Shown: positions 12,381 through 23,687, counted from the stretch's first letter. The stretch is 64,000 nucleotides of DNA from Labia minor (GCA_963082975.1 OY720344.1:64818546-64882545); one strand, 5' to 3'. Translations and numbers: made by a program. The notes: generated by a model from the letters alone, not told the origin.

Positions 12381-12988
12381 AAGAAGTTAGCCACTATATG
12401 TTAGACAGCGTTTTAATTATATTTTTAATTTAATTTCGAAATAAAATTAAAAATAAAATATAAGATATGTATTATTATGTATATAATTTGATAGTTTATA
12501 AGACATTTCATTTCTTTGTGTATCTTTAAAATATTTGAAATTTTTTAATTTATTATTTTTTTTCCCCAATTTTTTTTTTTTTTGGCGCTTCTTTTTGATA
12601 GCGCTTTCATTTTCAACTCAGAGAGAGTGCAAAAATGATTTCTTGGTTATATAAAAATTAAAATATGATTTTTTAGACAAATGATATAAACGAGATGATT
12701 TAAATTTTTGTCTTTTTTAAATTGAGTATTTTTTTAAAAATTTGTTTTATATCAAAATTATTGCATTCTATTATAATTGTTTATTAATAATTTGTTTTTT
12801 ATTTTTAATTTTTAATAAATTCTCTTTTTTGATATGTTATTAATAAAAAATAATATTAAATTGTATATAAATTTAAAAATTAGAATATTTGAATTTGTTT
12901 ACATTTTAACACATGTAATCAATCATATGCATAAAGAATATAAAATTTTGAAAATCAACTTAAATTCAGAAAAAAGTACTGATACACA

Positions 12989-13497
12989 CAGTAGAACCTC
13001 GATAACTCAAACCTCCGTAACTTAAAAACCTCTATAACTTCAAAAAACAATATATTCCCTTCCCATCAGAGTACAAAACCTCAATAACTTAAAATACACA
13101 ACCTCTATAACTTAAATAAGTAATCTCTGTATTGGCCCTCAGAAACAGAAATCTTGAAGAAACAAGAATCAAGAGAAAGTCTTCAATGAAAAAGACGAAA
13201 AATTGCTGAATTCCCTAATAAAGAACAATGTTTGTGTTTCAAACAGTGTCGAACCAACACATCAGTGTTAGTGGGCCCATACTGATAGAAAAACCTGAAG
13301 AGTTCCCTAATTCGCTGAAAATCAAAAATTTTAAAGCCAGCAATGGCTGGTTAGAGAATTTTAAGAAACGACATGATTTAGCATTTTAAAAAATGTTATT
13401 AACCTATCCCTAACATAGGCCCTTAGGTAACTTAAAACCTCTATATCTTAAAATATTTTGTGTTTCCCTTGGACTTTAACTTATCGAGGTTCTACTG
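12989..13497 (+). mobile_element. Pogo/Tigger-type DNA transposon, internally deleted
   Basis: Left end CAGTAGAACCTCGATAACTC and right end GAGGTTCTACTG are inverted repeats of the pogo/Tigger type. The right flank is TA; the left flank is CA, a likely decayed TA duplication. CCTCTATAACTTAAA-like subterminal repeats occur several times in the first 150 bp. The uninserted counterpart near 58,530 supports these borders. At 509 bp it is far shorter than an autonomous element. Confidence 0.8.
13190..13390 (+). pseudogene. Pogo/Tigger transposase N-terminal (CENP-B-like HTH) fragment
   Basis: The plus strand encodes VSGPILIEKPEEFPNSLKI followed by NFKASNGWLENFKKRHDL. This matches the second helix-turn-helix of pogo/CENP-B/jerky transposases, which binds the terminal repeats. 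The catalytic DDE domain is absent, and an upstream frame change and stops make it non-functional. It lies wholly inside the TIR-bounded element at 12,989-13,497, as expected for an internal deletion derivative. Confidence 0.7.
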
Positions 13498-13905
13498 TAT
13501 ATAGAATATATAGACTATTCATATAATTTGAAACTATTTTTCTCCCTCTCTTTTAAATTTTAAAAAACGGAGTGTTAAGAAATTAAGATGCCTTATGCAA
13601 CATGGATGGGTAAATGAATTGGGCTGGAAGAGGAGGCAATTTATAATTTTCTTCTAATTCAGATTAAGGACACACACACAAATCGGACAACATTATATCA
13701 AATCTCGCTAAGAACATTCAATATTTCTGTGCACAAATTATTCAGAGTCTTGGCAAAGCGTATCACAATCAGTTTAAATTGAAATTATATAAATTAACAA
13801 AGTGAAAATTTTTATTTGTTTTAATTTTATTATAATGAATCAAAAAAAAATTAAATATATAGATCACGTGATTAAAAGAGTGCGAAAAAGAAGCAAGAAA
13901 CTTGA

Positions 13906-14100
13906 GAGAAAATAAGTGTTAGATGGAGGTGGGACAGAACAGAAACTGTAATCGAAATCTTACGACAAATAATTTTCAAATCTCCTAGCACCACAGAATT
14001 AGATAACTTTCTTTTAAGCGAGGAAATTAACTATGATCTAAAAAAATTATTAAATCAACTTAATAATAAGAAAACAAATAAATCAATTAATTTAAATTAA
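13906..14100 (+). pseudogene. Unassigned coding remnant shared by two repeat copies
   Basis: Open for 64 codons to a TAA at 14,098-14,100, with no ATG near the start. The last part reads INYDLKKLLNQLNNKKTNKS. The minus-strand copy near 56,935-57,010 gives INYDLKKLINELNNKKSNKS, with the same stop. Conservative replacements in the same frame suggest past coding. It lies upstream of the LINE RT region in both copies, so it may be part of the same LINE, but I recognise no domain. Confidence 0.35.
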
Positions 14101-14689
14101 TACTATTAATGAATGTATATATTGTTAGTTTGTCTATAGTTTTATAACTTTAATTATGTTAATTTTATTTTTATAAATTGTCTCAAGTCTCTAACTTTGC
14201 ATTTTCTCAAATTTCATCTATATATTTAATACGATAGTGTCCGTCTGTACGCAAAAAACTCCAGAGCCTAAACTACAAGGAGTAAGGTAACCAAATTTTT
14301 CTGAGGTGAAGGGTACCTCAAATGATGAAAAATAAAAAAGAAATTAGAATCTTAGGTAACTCCTGAGCTGAGCTGCGGGTGTTTCATTTTCCAGAAATAT
14401 ATATAAAGGAGAGTGTTTGTATGTATGTAATTTGTTTACTTTTTTGCTGTCATAGAAACAGATATATATATATAATTAGAACCTCTCTCTCTCCCTCTAT
14501 TTAAAATTTTAAAAAATGGAGTGTTCTAGCCAAATTAAGAAATTTAAATTCCTCATGCAACATTGATAGGTAAATGAATTTGACTGGAAGAAAAGACATA
14601 TGATTAGAGAAATTGGGGAAAAATCAACCGAAATGTAATTAAACAAAAAAATTCAAGAATTATGATACGGATACGACTTACATACAATT

Positions 14690-15475
14690 AACATACAAAA
14701 TGTAGAATTTGAAAAAGTATAAATATTTAAATACTTAAGATCTCTAATCACGAATGATAATAATATTCGAGAAGAATTTAAATCGACGTTGTAATTGAGT
14801 AACGCCTGTTATTATGCAGTAAAGGGGCTTATCTCATCAAGAGGATCAAAATTAAAATATATAAAATAATTATTTTTCATGTTGATCGATGACTAGGGTG
14901 ACCATATTTCGAAAACACCAACCCGGGACAAACGGTATACCTTTTTTTTAGAACTAAATTGAAAAAATTTTGAAAAAAAAATTACGAAATGTCCTAAATA
15001 TTGAAAAAACAGTAGGGTATCCCGAAGACATTTTTGGGACAGAGCACCTAAAGACGGGACTTTTGGTCACCCTATCGATGACTCTGGGAGACGAGAGTAG
15101 ATTTGGAGTATTTGTGAGATTAATATTGTTCGCAGCATTTATAGGCCAAAAGAAGATGAGGTCACAGGGGGATGGCGGAGATGGCATAACGAGAAATAAT
15201 GCCCAGATATAGTTAAGGTTATAAAATCAAGAAGGCTGAGATGGGAAGGGGACGTGGTTGGAATTGGAGAAACTAGAAATTGAGAGAAACCGATTGGGAA
15301 ACATCCGGTGGAAGACCAAGGACGAAGGTGGGTGGACAATGAAGGAAGGGACATGGGAGAGATGGGACAGGGTAGGATTTGGTTGTAGCTCAGGATAGGG
15401 ACGCTTAGATAAATGTGGATGCTGCGGCTAAGAACTTTCGAAAACTGTATAGACCCAGAGTTAGATAAATACAAT
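14690..15475 (+). pseudogene. LINE RT C-terminal region, split by a hAT MITE
   Basis: Begins INIQNVEFEKV, then LITNDNNIREEFK and YYAVKGLISSR, the post-catalytic region of many LINE polymerases (family form YLGS.IT..).. After the 181-bp MITE it continues with a PKEDEVTG-like segment, a KSRRLRWEGDVV-like segment, GRPRTK and MGEMGQGR, ending in the ELD/EIDKYN tail and an (AAT)-like run. Frames and stops show decay. The LINE tail ends about 200 bp before the Helitron 3' terminus. Confidence 0.65.
14894..15074. mobile_element. hAT-type MITE, 181 bp, with 8-bp target duplication
   Basis: Terminal inverted repeats TAGGGTGACCA / TGGTCACCCTA are flanked by perfect direct repeats TCGATGAC (14,886-14,893 and 15,075-15,082). 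An 8-bp duplication and a TAGGG-type end fit the hAT superfamily. The same MITE at the same site occurs at 27,469-27,654 in a sister copy. Frames reading across it are not called as genes. Confidence 0.85.
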
Positions 15476-15629
15476 AATAATATATAATTAATTTGCTGAT
15501 TAAATTAAAATATATTTTACAAGAAAACAAATACATGTCTTATCTACTTATACTGATTGAAACAAAATGGTTGAAAACCTTTTACATACAGACTTTCAAC
15601 CAAATACTATGTATCACTCGGGGGTACAG

Positions 15630-15683
15630 GGGCGGAGCCCCCGCCTAGGTGTGAAGAGCGCCGAAGGCGCTCGGAGCAGCTAG
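15630..15683 (+). other. Helitron 3' terminus: two hairpins plus CTAG
   Basis: A GGGGGTACAGG run and a GGGCGGAGCCC stem are followed by GAGCGCCGAAGGCGCTC, 7 nt, then CTAG. This is the family's best preserved terminus. It recurs at 267, 785, 16,632, 23,684, 26,941, 53,269 and 55,524. Confidence 0.85.
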
Positions 15684-15784
15684 TTATAATTAAAAATATT
15701 GAATAAAAATCAAGCAATGAAAATAAAATATCAAAATGAACTGATTAAGAAATATTATGCTCTATTATAACATACACACTACTT

Positions 15785-16425
15785 ACGAACTATAGGCGGA
15801 GGAAATATTAGGAGGATATCAATGCGGGTTCAGACCGAATCGATCAACATTAATTAATTTATTTTCATTATGACAGATATTAAAAAAACCGCGAATTCAA
15901 TATTTCTGTTAAGTAATTATTTGTAGACTTTAGTAAAGCATAACTAAGACTCAATCGATCCGGATAAACTTTTTCAAATTTTGATCTTCAAATTTGTCTT
16001 GAAGGTAGTAGATAAAAAGTAAGAAATTGTGGAGAAAGTTAGTTATGGACAGACCAATTTGGACCAGATGAGAGTAGATTCAGAGTATTTTAGAATAGGA
16101 TTCTTCCCAGCATTTATGGGCCAAAGAAAGACGAGGACACCGGGGAATGGCGAATACTGCATAACGAGAATTTTCATGACCTCTATGCATCTCGAGAAAT
16201 AGTTAGGGTTATAAAAGCGAAAAGGCTGCGAAAGGCACGGCACGTGGCTAGAATGGGAGAGGAAAAAGACATGGATAACATCCGCTTGAAAGGGACGTAA
16301 GAGAGATGGGAGAGGGTAGGAGTTGGATGGATGTGGCTCAGGATAGGGACACTTGGAGAAATGTGGTAGTTGCGGCCAAGAACTTTCGAGTACCGATGAG
16401 CCACAGAGATAGATAGATATGACAT
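15785..16425 (+). pseudogene. LINE reverse-transcriptase remnant
   Basis: Encodes a GFRPNRST-like segment near 15,820 and LFVDFSKA at 15,917-15,940 (catalytic-palm motif of the RT). The C-terminal tail follows: YGPKKDEDTGEW, IVRVIKAKRLR, then a MGEGRDW-like segment and ATEIDRY at about 16,400. Much of the palm, including the catalytic YADD box, is deleted between 15,990 and 16,080. It is parallel to the minus-strand copy at 55,755-56,700. Confidence 0.65.
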
Positions 16426-16635
16426 ATGCAATAATAATATATAATTAATTTACTGATTAAATTAAAATATATTTTAAATAAGAACACAAAAAGAAATGAA
16501 TGTTTTATGTAATATACTGAATCAAACAAAATGGATGAAAACCTTTTACTACTTTCAATCAAATACTAAATACCACTAGGGGGTACAGGGGGCGGTACAG
16601 GTGTGAAGATCGCCGGAGGCGATCAGATCAGCTAG
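16426..16635 (+). mobile_element. Helitron 3' terminal region
   Basis: Following the LINE tail is the family's about 150-bp 3' module (ATTAATTTACTGATTAAATT...), a degenerate first hairpin, then GATCGCCGGAGGCGATC, AGATCAG and CTAG (16,632-16,635) before T. Compensating changes keep the stem paired even though its sequence differs from the consensus GAGCGCC/GGCGCTC. Confidence 0.7.
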
Positions 16636-16778
16636 TATAATACTATAAATATAATCTAATATTAAACATTTTTACTTATAAATTTATATTAATAGATTTG
16701 TTTATAATCTTCATTTTTCAACGTCTATCTGTGTATAAATAATTAAATAATAAATATAAATATAAATAATTCTAATAA

Positions 16779-17060
16779 TTATATATATAAAAAAAGGATT
16801 TTGTCTGCACATTGCTCAGAATTTAAAAATTTTTGCATATCTTCGAGTTTCATGATCTCTAGAATCCAAAAGTGACTAGAATTTTTCATGTCTGTCTGTC
16901 TGTCCGGAAACATATAGACTCAAAATTGGCTGAACCGATTTCGATGAAATTTCATCACAATATTGCAAATCTCCATTTGAACATAGGCTATAAATTTTAT
17001 TAATATCTATTCAATAACCGCAGAAATTAATTTTTAAAAATTTGATAAAGAGACGTTCTT
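16779..17060 (+). mobile_element. Helitron-like 5' terminal region, TCTGCACATTGC type
   Basis: A TATATATAAAAAAAGG start leads into TTTTGTCTGCACATTGCTCA, then TGTCTGTCTGTCTGTCC and GGCTGAACCGATTTCGATG. The same block lies inverted at about 54,060-54,350, and a fragment at 505-548. No 3' terminus was identified downstream. Confidence 0.5.
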
Positions 17061-18994
17061 TTTATTGTATATTCTTTGCGCTGATGAATCACATGTACAT
17101 ATAATCTTAAAATTAAAATAGAAAATGTAGTCACAATGTTAATGTTTTCAGTGTGTTAAATAAGTTAAAAAGGCTAATATGTTCAAATGAAATATTGTAA
17201 ATATTACAAAAATCAAAATCAAAATATAAATATGATAAACATTCTTTTTTTTGTATTCTTTGCAACATAACAACAAAATAATTCTAATATTTCTAATAAA
17301 GGAATTAAAACTAGTGGGTGAGAAAATCAAGAATGTAATGGGAAGATAATATAAAATCATATTTAAGTGAATTAAGAAAATAATAGAATAGAAGAAAATA
17401 AGAATTGGATGAAGTTGTACCAGAATAGGAATTATGATAGGAATGCGTTTGTTGTGGATATATATATATATACATATTGAACTCACTCTTCAATTTTTTT
17501 TTTGTCATTTTTCTCTGCCTGAATGGTAATGCTCACCTGTCAACTCAATTTAACGTTGATATCAGAACGATGAAAAGATGAGAACCATTCTAAAAGAACA
17601 TGGATTAGTTGTTATATAAATATATATTCTTTCTCCCTCATTCTCTTTTCAATACAGATATCTATATATCATAGTGAGCTTTTGAAAAAACGTTTTAAGT
17701 CTTTCCTATTGAACATTGATGGATATTGACAAATTGCTATTAATTTTGCAAATTAATCCGAAAAAGATTAGCTATTTGAATAAGAGAGACAGTAACAATC
17801 CAATGGTTTGTTTTTAATCCAGTCTTAAATGCCAATTATAGTATTCTACTTTTTTATTTAAATTTATTACAATATCATGTATCTTTGAAATTTGGAGTTT
17901 ATAAATTTACATAGTTGCATTAGTAGGTATAATTGATTTTTTCTCAGCCTTATTGATTGCTCTTAATTGTAAATGTTCTTCCTATCAAAGAGCTCCAGTC
18001 AAGAAGTTTATAAGTAAAATCAGACTATCCATGAACCGATTCCATTTTACTACGATCCATAATCCTTTTAAGGAAGGTTTACCTCTTAAATATATAAGAT
18101 TATAATTAATGGATAATTATGGATTCAAGTAAAAAATTGTAAAACTATATGGATATTTTTTAATATTTAATATTTATATATTGGATGTGTACTATATTTA
18201 ACTAACCCACTTTCTTCCCATTGTAAAATAATTAATAATTTTAATTTCTTAAAAAATACAATTCTTAAGATAAATTACCTTGGAATTAAAAATAATAATC
18301 ATTTGAGGTCCCATTTTTAAGTAACGAAGAACCTACCTCAATGAAATTCCATTACATGAAAATCTCTCTCGTTCATCCAAGTTAAGGACAACGCATAAAA
18401 AACAAGAACGGTGGGAACGGCAGGAAGTTGTCCGCCCTGAGTTCACCCTATCAAAGCCAAGGCCTTGCCTTGTGTAAATAAAATAAGCACCCTTGCAGAA
18501 TTCTAGTTGTCGTTTTACATAAAAGGGCAGTAAGTGAGATTTATCTGTTTGGCCCAGATCGTCTAAGACGGAGAAGTGAAGCTTACTGGGTCACACCATC
18601 GTAAGACTACACTATCAAGTTCCGATTGTGAATTATTTCAATGAATTGGCCCCGGTTCTATTATATCTTATGCCAAGATAAAATACTCTTTTCTTTATAA
18701 TATATGATGGACATAAAATTTATTAATCGTGAATATGGAAATCGATATAAATATTTATTTTCTAACGGAAGAATATAATATCTCTTATCAGAAAGATAAT
18801 TTCATAGAAATAAGAAATATTGGGATGTATAACCATACCATTCATTGCAATAAAAAGACAATATTTTTAAATTTAAATATATGTGAATATTTTTTTTAAT
18901 ATAAGCACTTGAATAGGATATCAACCCATTTATGATTTACAAGATATATAATATATAATAGATAAATAATTTTTTCTTTAAGATAATTGATATA
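17061..18994. other. AT-rich stretch; G+C-balanced block at 18,340-18,660
   Basis: The 112-codon open frame on the minus strand (17,148-17,486) is Ile/Tyr-rich low-complexity and is not supported as a gene. The block 18,340-18,660 is clearly less AT-rich, appears single-copy here and could be regulatory, but no coding or RNA signature was seen. Confidence 0.45.
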
Positions 18995-19220
18995 CAGTGG
19001 TGCCTCACACAACGAACTTAATTCGTTCCAGGAGCAAGTTCGTTATGCGAAAAATTCGTTATGTGAAACGCAAGGGGATGCAATACAACGGCAGCGATCG
19101 TGGAAGCTCGGGCGAGTTCGTTGCGTGAAACGAAGTTCGTTGTATGATTCATGAAATTTAGTTCATTATGGTTCGTTGTGTGCAGCGTTCGCTGTGCGAG
19201 GCGTTCGTTATGTGAGATAT
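18995..19220 (+). mobile_element. One-ended pogo/Tigger-like element
   Basis: CAGTGGTGCCTCACACAACG preceded by TA is a pogo/Tigger-type terminal repeat. It is followed by many TTCGTTATGTGAAACG-like subterminal repeats, direct and inverted. No CACTG right end is visible, so the element is truncated. The 86-codon minus frame over it is only a translation of these repeats. Confidence 0.6.
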
Positions 19221-19279
19221 AAAAGTTGAAAATGTCAATAATTTCTTTGTACCAACAGTCAAATAAGGAGATTATCAAG

Positions 19280-22127
19280 CGTTAAAAATATTTCTTATAA
19301 AACTAAAATGATTAAATTTGTTTTAAAATTTGTTTTAAGAAACCCAAAAAATTTTTAAAAATAAGTTTTATTTTATAAAAAAAATTAGAGAGGATATTAA
19401 AGGTAAATTTAAGAAAAATTCAATTTATTTTCGAGGATTTTATTTATATATATATATTTTTTATTAAAATTTCTAGTGTTTTTAATTTTAATTAGAACCT
19501 TTAATATCACTTATTAACACAAATTAAACACATTTAAATAATATTTTTAATTAAATTAAATATATATATATATATATATATACCCATATATCAATATCTA
19601 ATATAATCTATCTAATTTAATTATATCTTATCATAATAGCAAAAATCATATATATATTTATATAATGTTATATTCCTCTCTGATAAATATAATAAGATGT
19701 TTATAAAGGGCATTTATCAATTATCAATTAGAATAAAAAACAATTTGTAGATATGTAAATATATAATCTACCCCAAAAAGAGAAGAGAAAAATTCTTACA
19801 AAAATTTCTTAAACAAATATATTTTAATTAAATTAATTTATTTATAATTAATATTTATTTTAAAAAAATGTCTAAAATAAAAAGCTTTTTTCTTCAAATA
19901 ATTTTTAAAACTTTTTATTAAATTAAACATTTTATTTTTGATACATACTTATAATATTTAAATAAATTAAAATTAAAATTAAAATTGATATGAAAATATT
20001 TTATGTGATACAGACAGAATGCTCTTGTTTTAATAAATAAATCAAAAAGCGGATCGATTTGCAGCTCTAATCATATTATTTGAAATAATTCAAGCGTAGT
20101 CCCCAAACACGAAGAAGTTTCTACGCAGGAAAGTGTAAGTCTAAATGAATTAATTATTTGTCTGTTGCCGGGAGTTTTGCTTCCTTGGTGTTTGTTATCT
20201 AGCACGTTCTTGGCTTATACAACTTCTTAAGTAAAAGGACTGAGATTAATCGGTACTCTCGCGTCTGCCTGGAGCATCTGGATAAATACTGCACTCGTAT
20301 GAAATTGGAAGGAATGGATGGGGCAGGGTGGGTTGGTTGGAAAAGGGGGAAGGGCCCTCAACTAGGTTTGTGGATTGCTTTCCTAATTAATAATTCGGAT
20401 AGATGGATGGACGGGCGAACGTTTATGGAAATTGAGCAAGGTTTCCCATACCAAAAGGGTTTGAGAATGATGGAGGGGCGAGGGAGAAGAGTGAATGAGT
20501 GGGATGAAAGTGTAGTATGTCACTTTCAGAAACTTGGTACAAGGGTCAAAGTTCGACAGATAGGCCGCTTTAGTTCAATGTTCGACTTTGGAGATATTGG
20601 GGAGGAATTTCAAATCATTCCCGGGATTAATCTAGTTGAAAATTACAAATGAAGTTATGATTCCAATTGGACAAATGGTCATGTCCCTTCTCCATCGTAC
20701 CTTCATTGCCTTTCTCCTTTTGCAATTTTGCGACAATTATACAAAATTAAAATTTACTAGGAAAGTAAAAAAAAAACTTTTAACGTTACATTTTAAAAGT
20801 ATTCCAACTCTTCTTTCATTCCCTTCCTCTGTATTTCATCCTTTCATTTTCTTACATTTCTCGTCACGCCCACGTATGAACAAGCGTTAACAAGCAAAGT
20901 TTGTACTGCGGTGACGTTTCGGGTCTTACGATGCATCAAGTCAAGAGGGATAGGGTGGAAGAATAGCAAGTTTGAAGGGTTGAACGTTACCTCAAATCCT
21001 AAAGGGCTCGTTAACTTACTTGCAAACTGTCGAGTAAACGAGAGGTGTTAGAGGGTAACTAACTAGGCTGCCCTTTGATATGACAAACCAGATGACATTG
21101 GAGAAATGAAAAAAATCTTAAATTTTTTTATCTCTTCATATAACTAATTATTAAAAATATTATTTATTATGCTAGTTTAAAAAAATTTGACTCTAGGAAT
21201 ATTTTATATATAAACGATTATATAGTTAATGGCAATATCATAATTAGTTGATATATAAAAATGAATAGATAAGCATTTTTTATATTAATTACATAATATT
21301 TTAATTTCAATGTTTTTAATTTATTCTATATTATAACACACACAGGAGATACTTTATTTGTTATATTTTTTATTTAAATATTGATTTTATAATATATGTA
21401 TTTTATTTCTTCTTTTAACCATATTAAGCCACCCCACATGTTTCTATATTTAAAAAATATGTCGTATTTATATATATTATATAATTAAATAAAATTAATT
21501 TTCAGAAAGTGCAATTGTATATTTTTTATTTAAATTTATTATTCTTATAATCATTATATGGGTTACCTTTTTGGTACTTACCTTACATTTAACTTATAAA
21601 GGTATCAAGAGAATCGATATACTTAAATATGAATTTATAATGAATTTTCATAGCTTTTATTTTCAAAAGAGCATAGCTAAATAACTGATGTTTTTCATTG
21701 AAATTTTAGAAAATATATTTTTTCTAATTGTATAATTATAAATTAATTAATAAATTAAAACATTTTAATTTTACATTTTATATCAATTTTTAACTTTTGT
21801 GATCTTGACAAGACTCGTTCCTTTATTATAAAATATGAACTTTTGATTCTAGGAAAATAATAAATCTGAGATATTTAAATATAATAGTTTCTGTAATAAT
21901 TATAAAATGTTCTTGACGCTTAAAAGTGGATTTTATACTTGAAAATCACTTTAGCTTTGAAAGTTTTTTCAACAATTTAAATAATTTGTATAAACAAATA
22001 ATGAAAAAAGTATTGAATCAAATTAAAACAAATAGTTTAATCAAATTCATTTAAATGTTATTAAAAATCTACATATACTTTTAAAACATAATACACTAAT
22101 CAAAAGTAATCAATTCAAAATGTACAT
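19280..22127. other. AT-rich stretch; G+C-balanced block at 20,150-21,080
   Basis: The block contains the longest open frame of the window (117 codons, 20,299-20,652, plus strand) with an ATG. The peptide is Gly/Trp-rich at its start and matches no family I know; there is no splice structure or neighbour to support it, so it is not called as a gene. The rest is A/T-rich with a (TA)n tract near 19,560. Confidence 0.4.
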
Positions 22128-22445
22128 ATCTTATCTTCTTATACGAGTAAAAATTGTTTGTTTCTTTGTTTCATTGTTCTCAAAAACCGCTCTAACGATT
22201 TTTGAAATTCACAACAGAGATAGTATTTATAAAGAAAAATTGAGTTTTATTAATCACATCTCACGAAACTTTATTAGTTCTTCTTAATTTAAATTTATAA
22301 TATATGGATGTCGTCACAACCACCGCCTGTGAGATATATATATCTATTCTTAAAATAAAATTAAAAATATTTATATTATATTCATATATTTGATTTTTTA
22401 ATTTCATTAATAGTTTTACAATTAAATTATTTGAAATTGTTTCAC
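22128..22445 (+). mobile_element. Old Helitron-like 5' end and divergent GTTGACC-family fragment
   Basis: TCTTATCTTCTTATACGAG leads to CTCAAAAACCGCTCTAACG, a segment repeated inverted at about 60,240-60,330. From about 22,270 the sequence aligns with the AATTATATGACGTCAT...TTGAAATTGTTTC half of the GTTGACC family, with many substitutions. Confidence 0.4.
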
Positions 22446-22569
22446 ACAACGTTTAAAAGAAGATTTATCTTTATATTCGATTCGATATATAGTAGGATTA
22501 TTAAATGACGTTATCAATTTATTATACTCCGGTAAATATTATAAAATATTATTTACTAAATATTCAAAC

Positions 22570-22720
22570 ACAATATCAAATATTCAATTAGATAAAACAT
22601 TTATTTGTTTTTGTGTTCTTATTTAAAATACATTTTAATTTAATCAGTAAATTAATTATATATATTATTATTGTAAATGTTATATCTATCTATGTGTCCC
22701 TTCATACATTTTGAATTCAC
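22570..22720 (-). mobile_element. Helitron 3'-module fragment without terminus
   Basis: The AATTTAATCAGTAAATTAAT segment and the following LINE tail junction (ATATCTATCTATGTGTCCC) match the 3' modules of the Helitron family, on the minus strand. The hairpins and CTAG are missing. Confidence 0.5.
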
Positions 22721-23039
22721 CCATAATATATCTTATATTCTTATATACTTACTTGAATATAATTTAAAAAGTTTTAAAAGTTTTTTTTTAATATTTTATG
22801 AATTCAAATCGTCAATTGAAAATGAAAAATCCAATTATGAGATCAATTATTCATATAATTTTAAATGTTTTCGTGTTTTATAAATAAAATATTAAAAAAA
22901 TAAACTTATAAACAAAATATTCTTTGAATTATTTTGAAACATTTTAGGAAACAAATTTTTAATGGGTCATTTTTAGAAATTCCATTTAACAATTATAATA
23001 AATAATTAAAAAATTGTAAAATTTTTAAAGTATATAAAA

Positions 23040-23130
23040 ATAAATTGTATAAATTGGTTAAAGGGTCGAGTGATAGTTCGGTGTCACAGGTATATATTTT
23101 ATATCAACACACCTACTTTTCTGTTTGTAT
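23040..23130 (-). repeat. ACACCGA stem-loop repeat
   Basis: GGTTAAAGGGTCGAGTGATA followed by GTTCGGTGTCACAGGTATA is the reverse complement of the repeat at 58,865-58,925 and resembles the repeats at 25,365 and 57,985. The central CGAG...CTCG/TTCG can pair. Confidence 0.5.
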
Positions 23131-23144
23131 GTTATTATTTGAAT

Positions 23145-23470
23145 GGCGAGGAAAAATTAATGGAGGTTTGAAATTAATAGTAGAAAATATATTTAGTGAC
23201 AAAGAGGAACAGTATTAATTAATATAGAAAATATAAAATTTGAATATGTAGAAAAATTGAATGTAATCACGAAGGATAATAATATTTGAGAAGAATTTAA
23301 ATGGAGGTATCAATCGGGAAACGCCAGTTATCATGCAGTAAAGACCATGGACGCATAGGAAGGGACGTAAGAGAGATGGGACAAGGGCTCAGGATAGGGA
23401 CATTTGGAGAAATGTAGCCAAGAACTTTCGAGTATCTTTGAGTTATATAAATAGATAGATATAACATATA
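23145..23470 (+). pseudogene. LINE RT C-terminal fragment
   Basis: Encodes an EEKLMEV-like segment, then FEYVEKLNVITKDNNIFEK and, after deletions, the REMGQG-type tail. The same peptide block is found in the minus-strand copy at about 56,240-56,400. A deletion joins the AVK/MQ-K block at about 23,340 directly to the tail. Confidence 0.55.
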
Positions 23471-23687
23471 CAATAATAATATATACAATTAATTTACTGA
23501 TTAAATTAAAATATATTTTAAATAAGAACACAAAAAGAAATGAATGTTTTATGTAATATAATGATTGAAACAAAATGGATGAAAACCTTTTACTACTTTT
23601 AACCAAATACGATGTACCACTCGGGGGTACAGGGGGCGGAGCCCCCGTCCAGCTGTGAAGAGCGCCGAAGGCGCTCTGACCAGCTGG
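23471..23687 (+). mobile_element. Helitron 3' terminus, end mutated to CTGG
   Basis: The 3' module with GGGGGCGGAGCCCCCG and GAGCGCCGAAGGCGCTC hairpins, then TGACCAG and CTGG before T. CTGG still fits the general CTRR ending of Helitrons. Confidence 0.65.

Larger units (their letters stand above)
14217..15683 (+). mobile_element. Helitron, 1,467 bp, with borders confirmed by an empty site
   Basis: Starts TCTATATATTTAATACGATA after A and ends hairpin GAGCGCCGAAGGCGCTC, GGAGCAG, CTAG before T. The flanks (CATTTTCTCAAATTTCA and TTATAATTAAAAATATT) are continuous at 56,799/56,800 in a paralogous copy on the other strand, so the interval is precisely the insertion and made no target duplication. 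Inside, in order, are: a second degenerate Helitron-like 5' end (about 14,395), a repeat block shared with 13,540 and 58,400, LINE RT C-terminal sequence with a hAT MITE in it, and the terminal double hairpin. It encodes no helicase. Confidence 0.85.

Noticed and set aside
15139..15474. 111-codon open frame on the minus strand
   Set aside because: It is antisense to the LINE C-terminal region and repeats in antisense at every LINE copy.
17148..17486. 112-codon open frame on the minus strand
   Set aside because: Ile/Tyr/Phe-rich low-complexity translation of A/T-rich DNA.
20299..20652. 117-codon open frame with ATG, the longest here
   Set aside because: No domain, no homologous copy and no splice context; length alone in a G+C-balanced patch is not enough.
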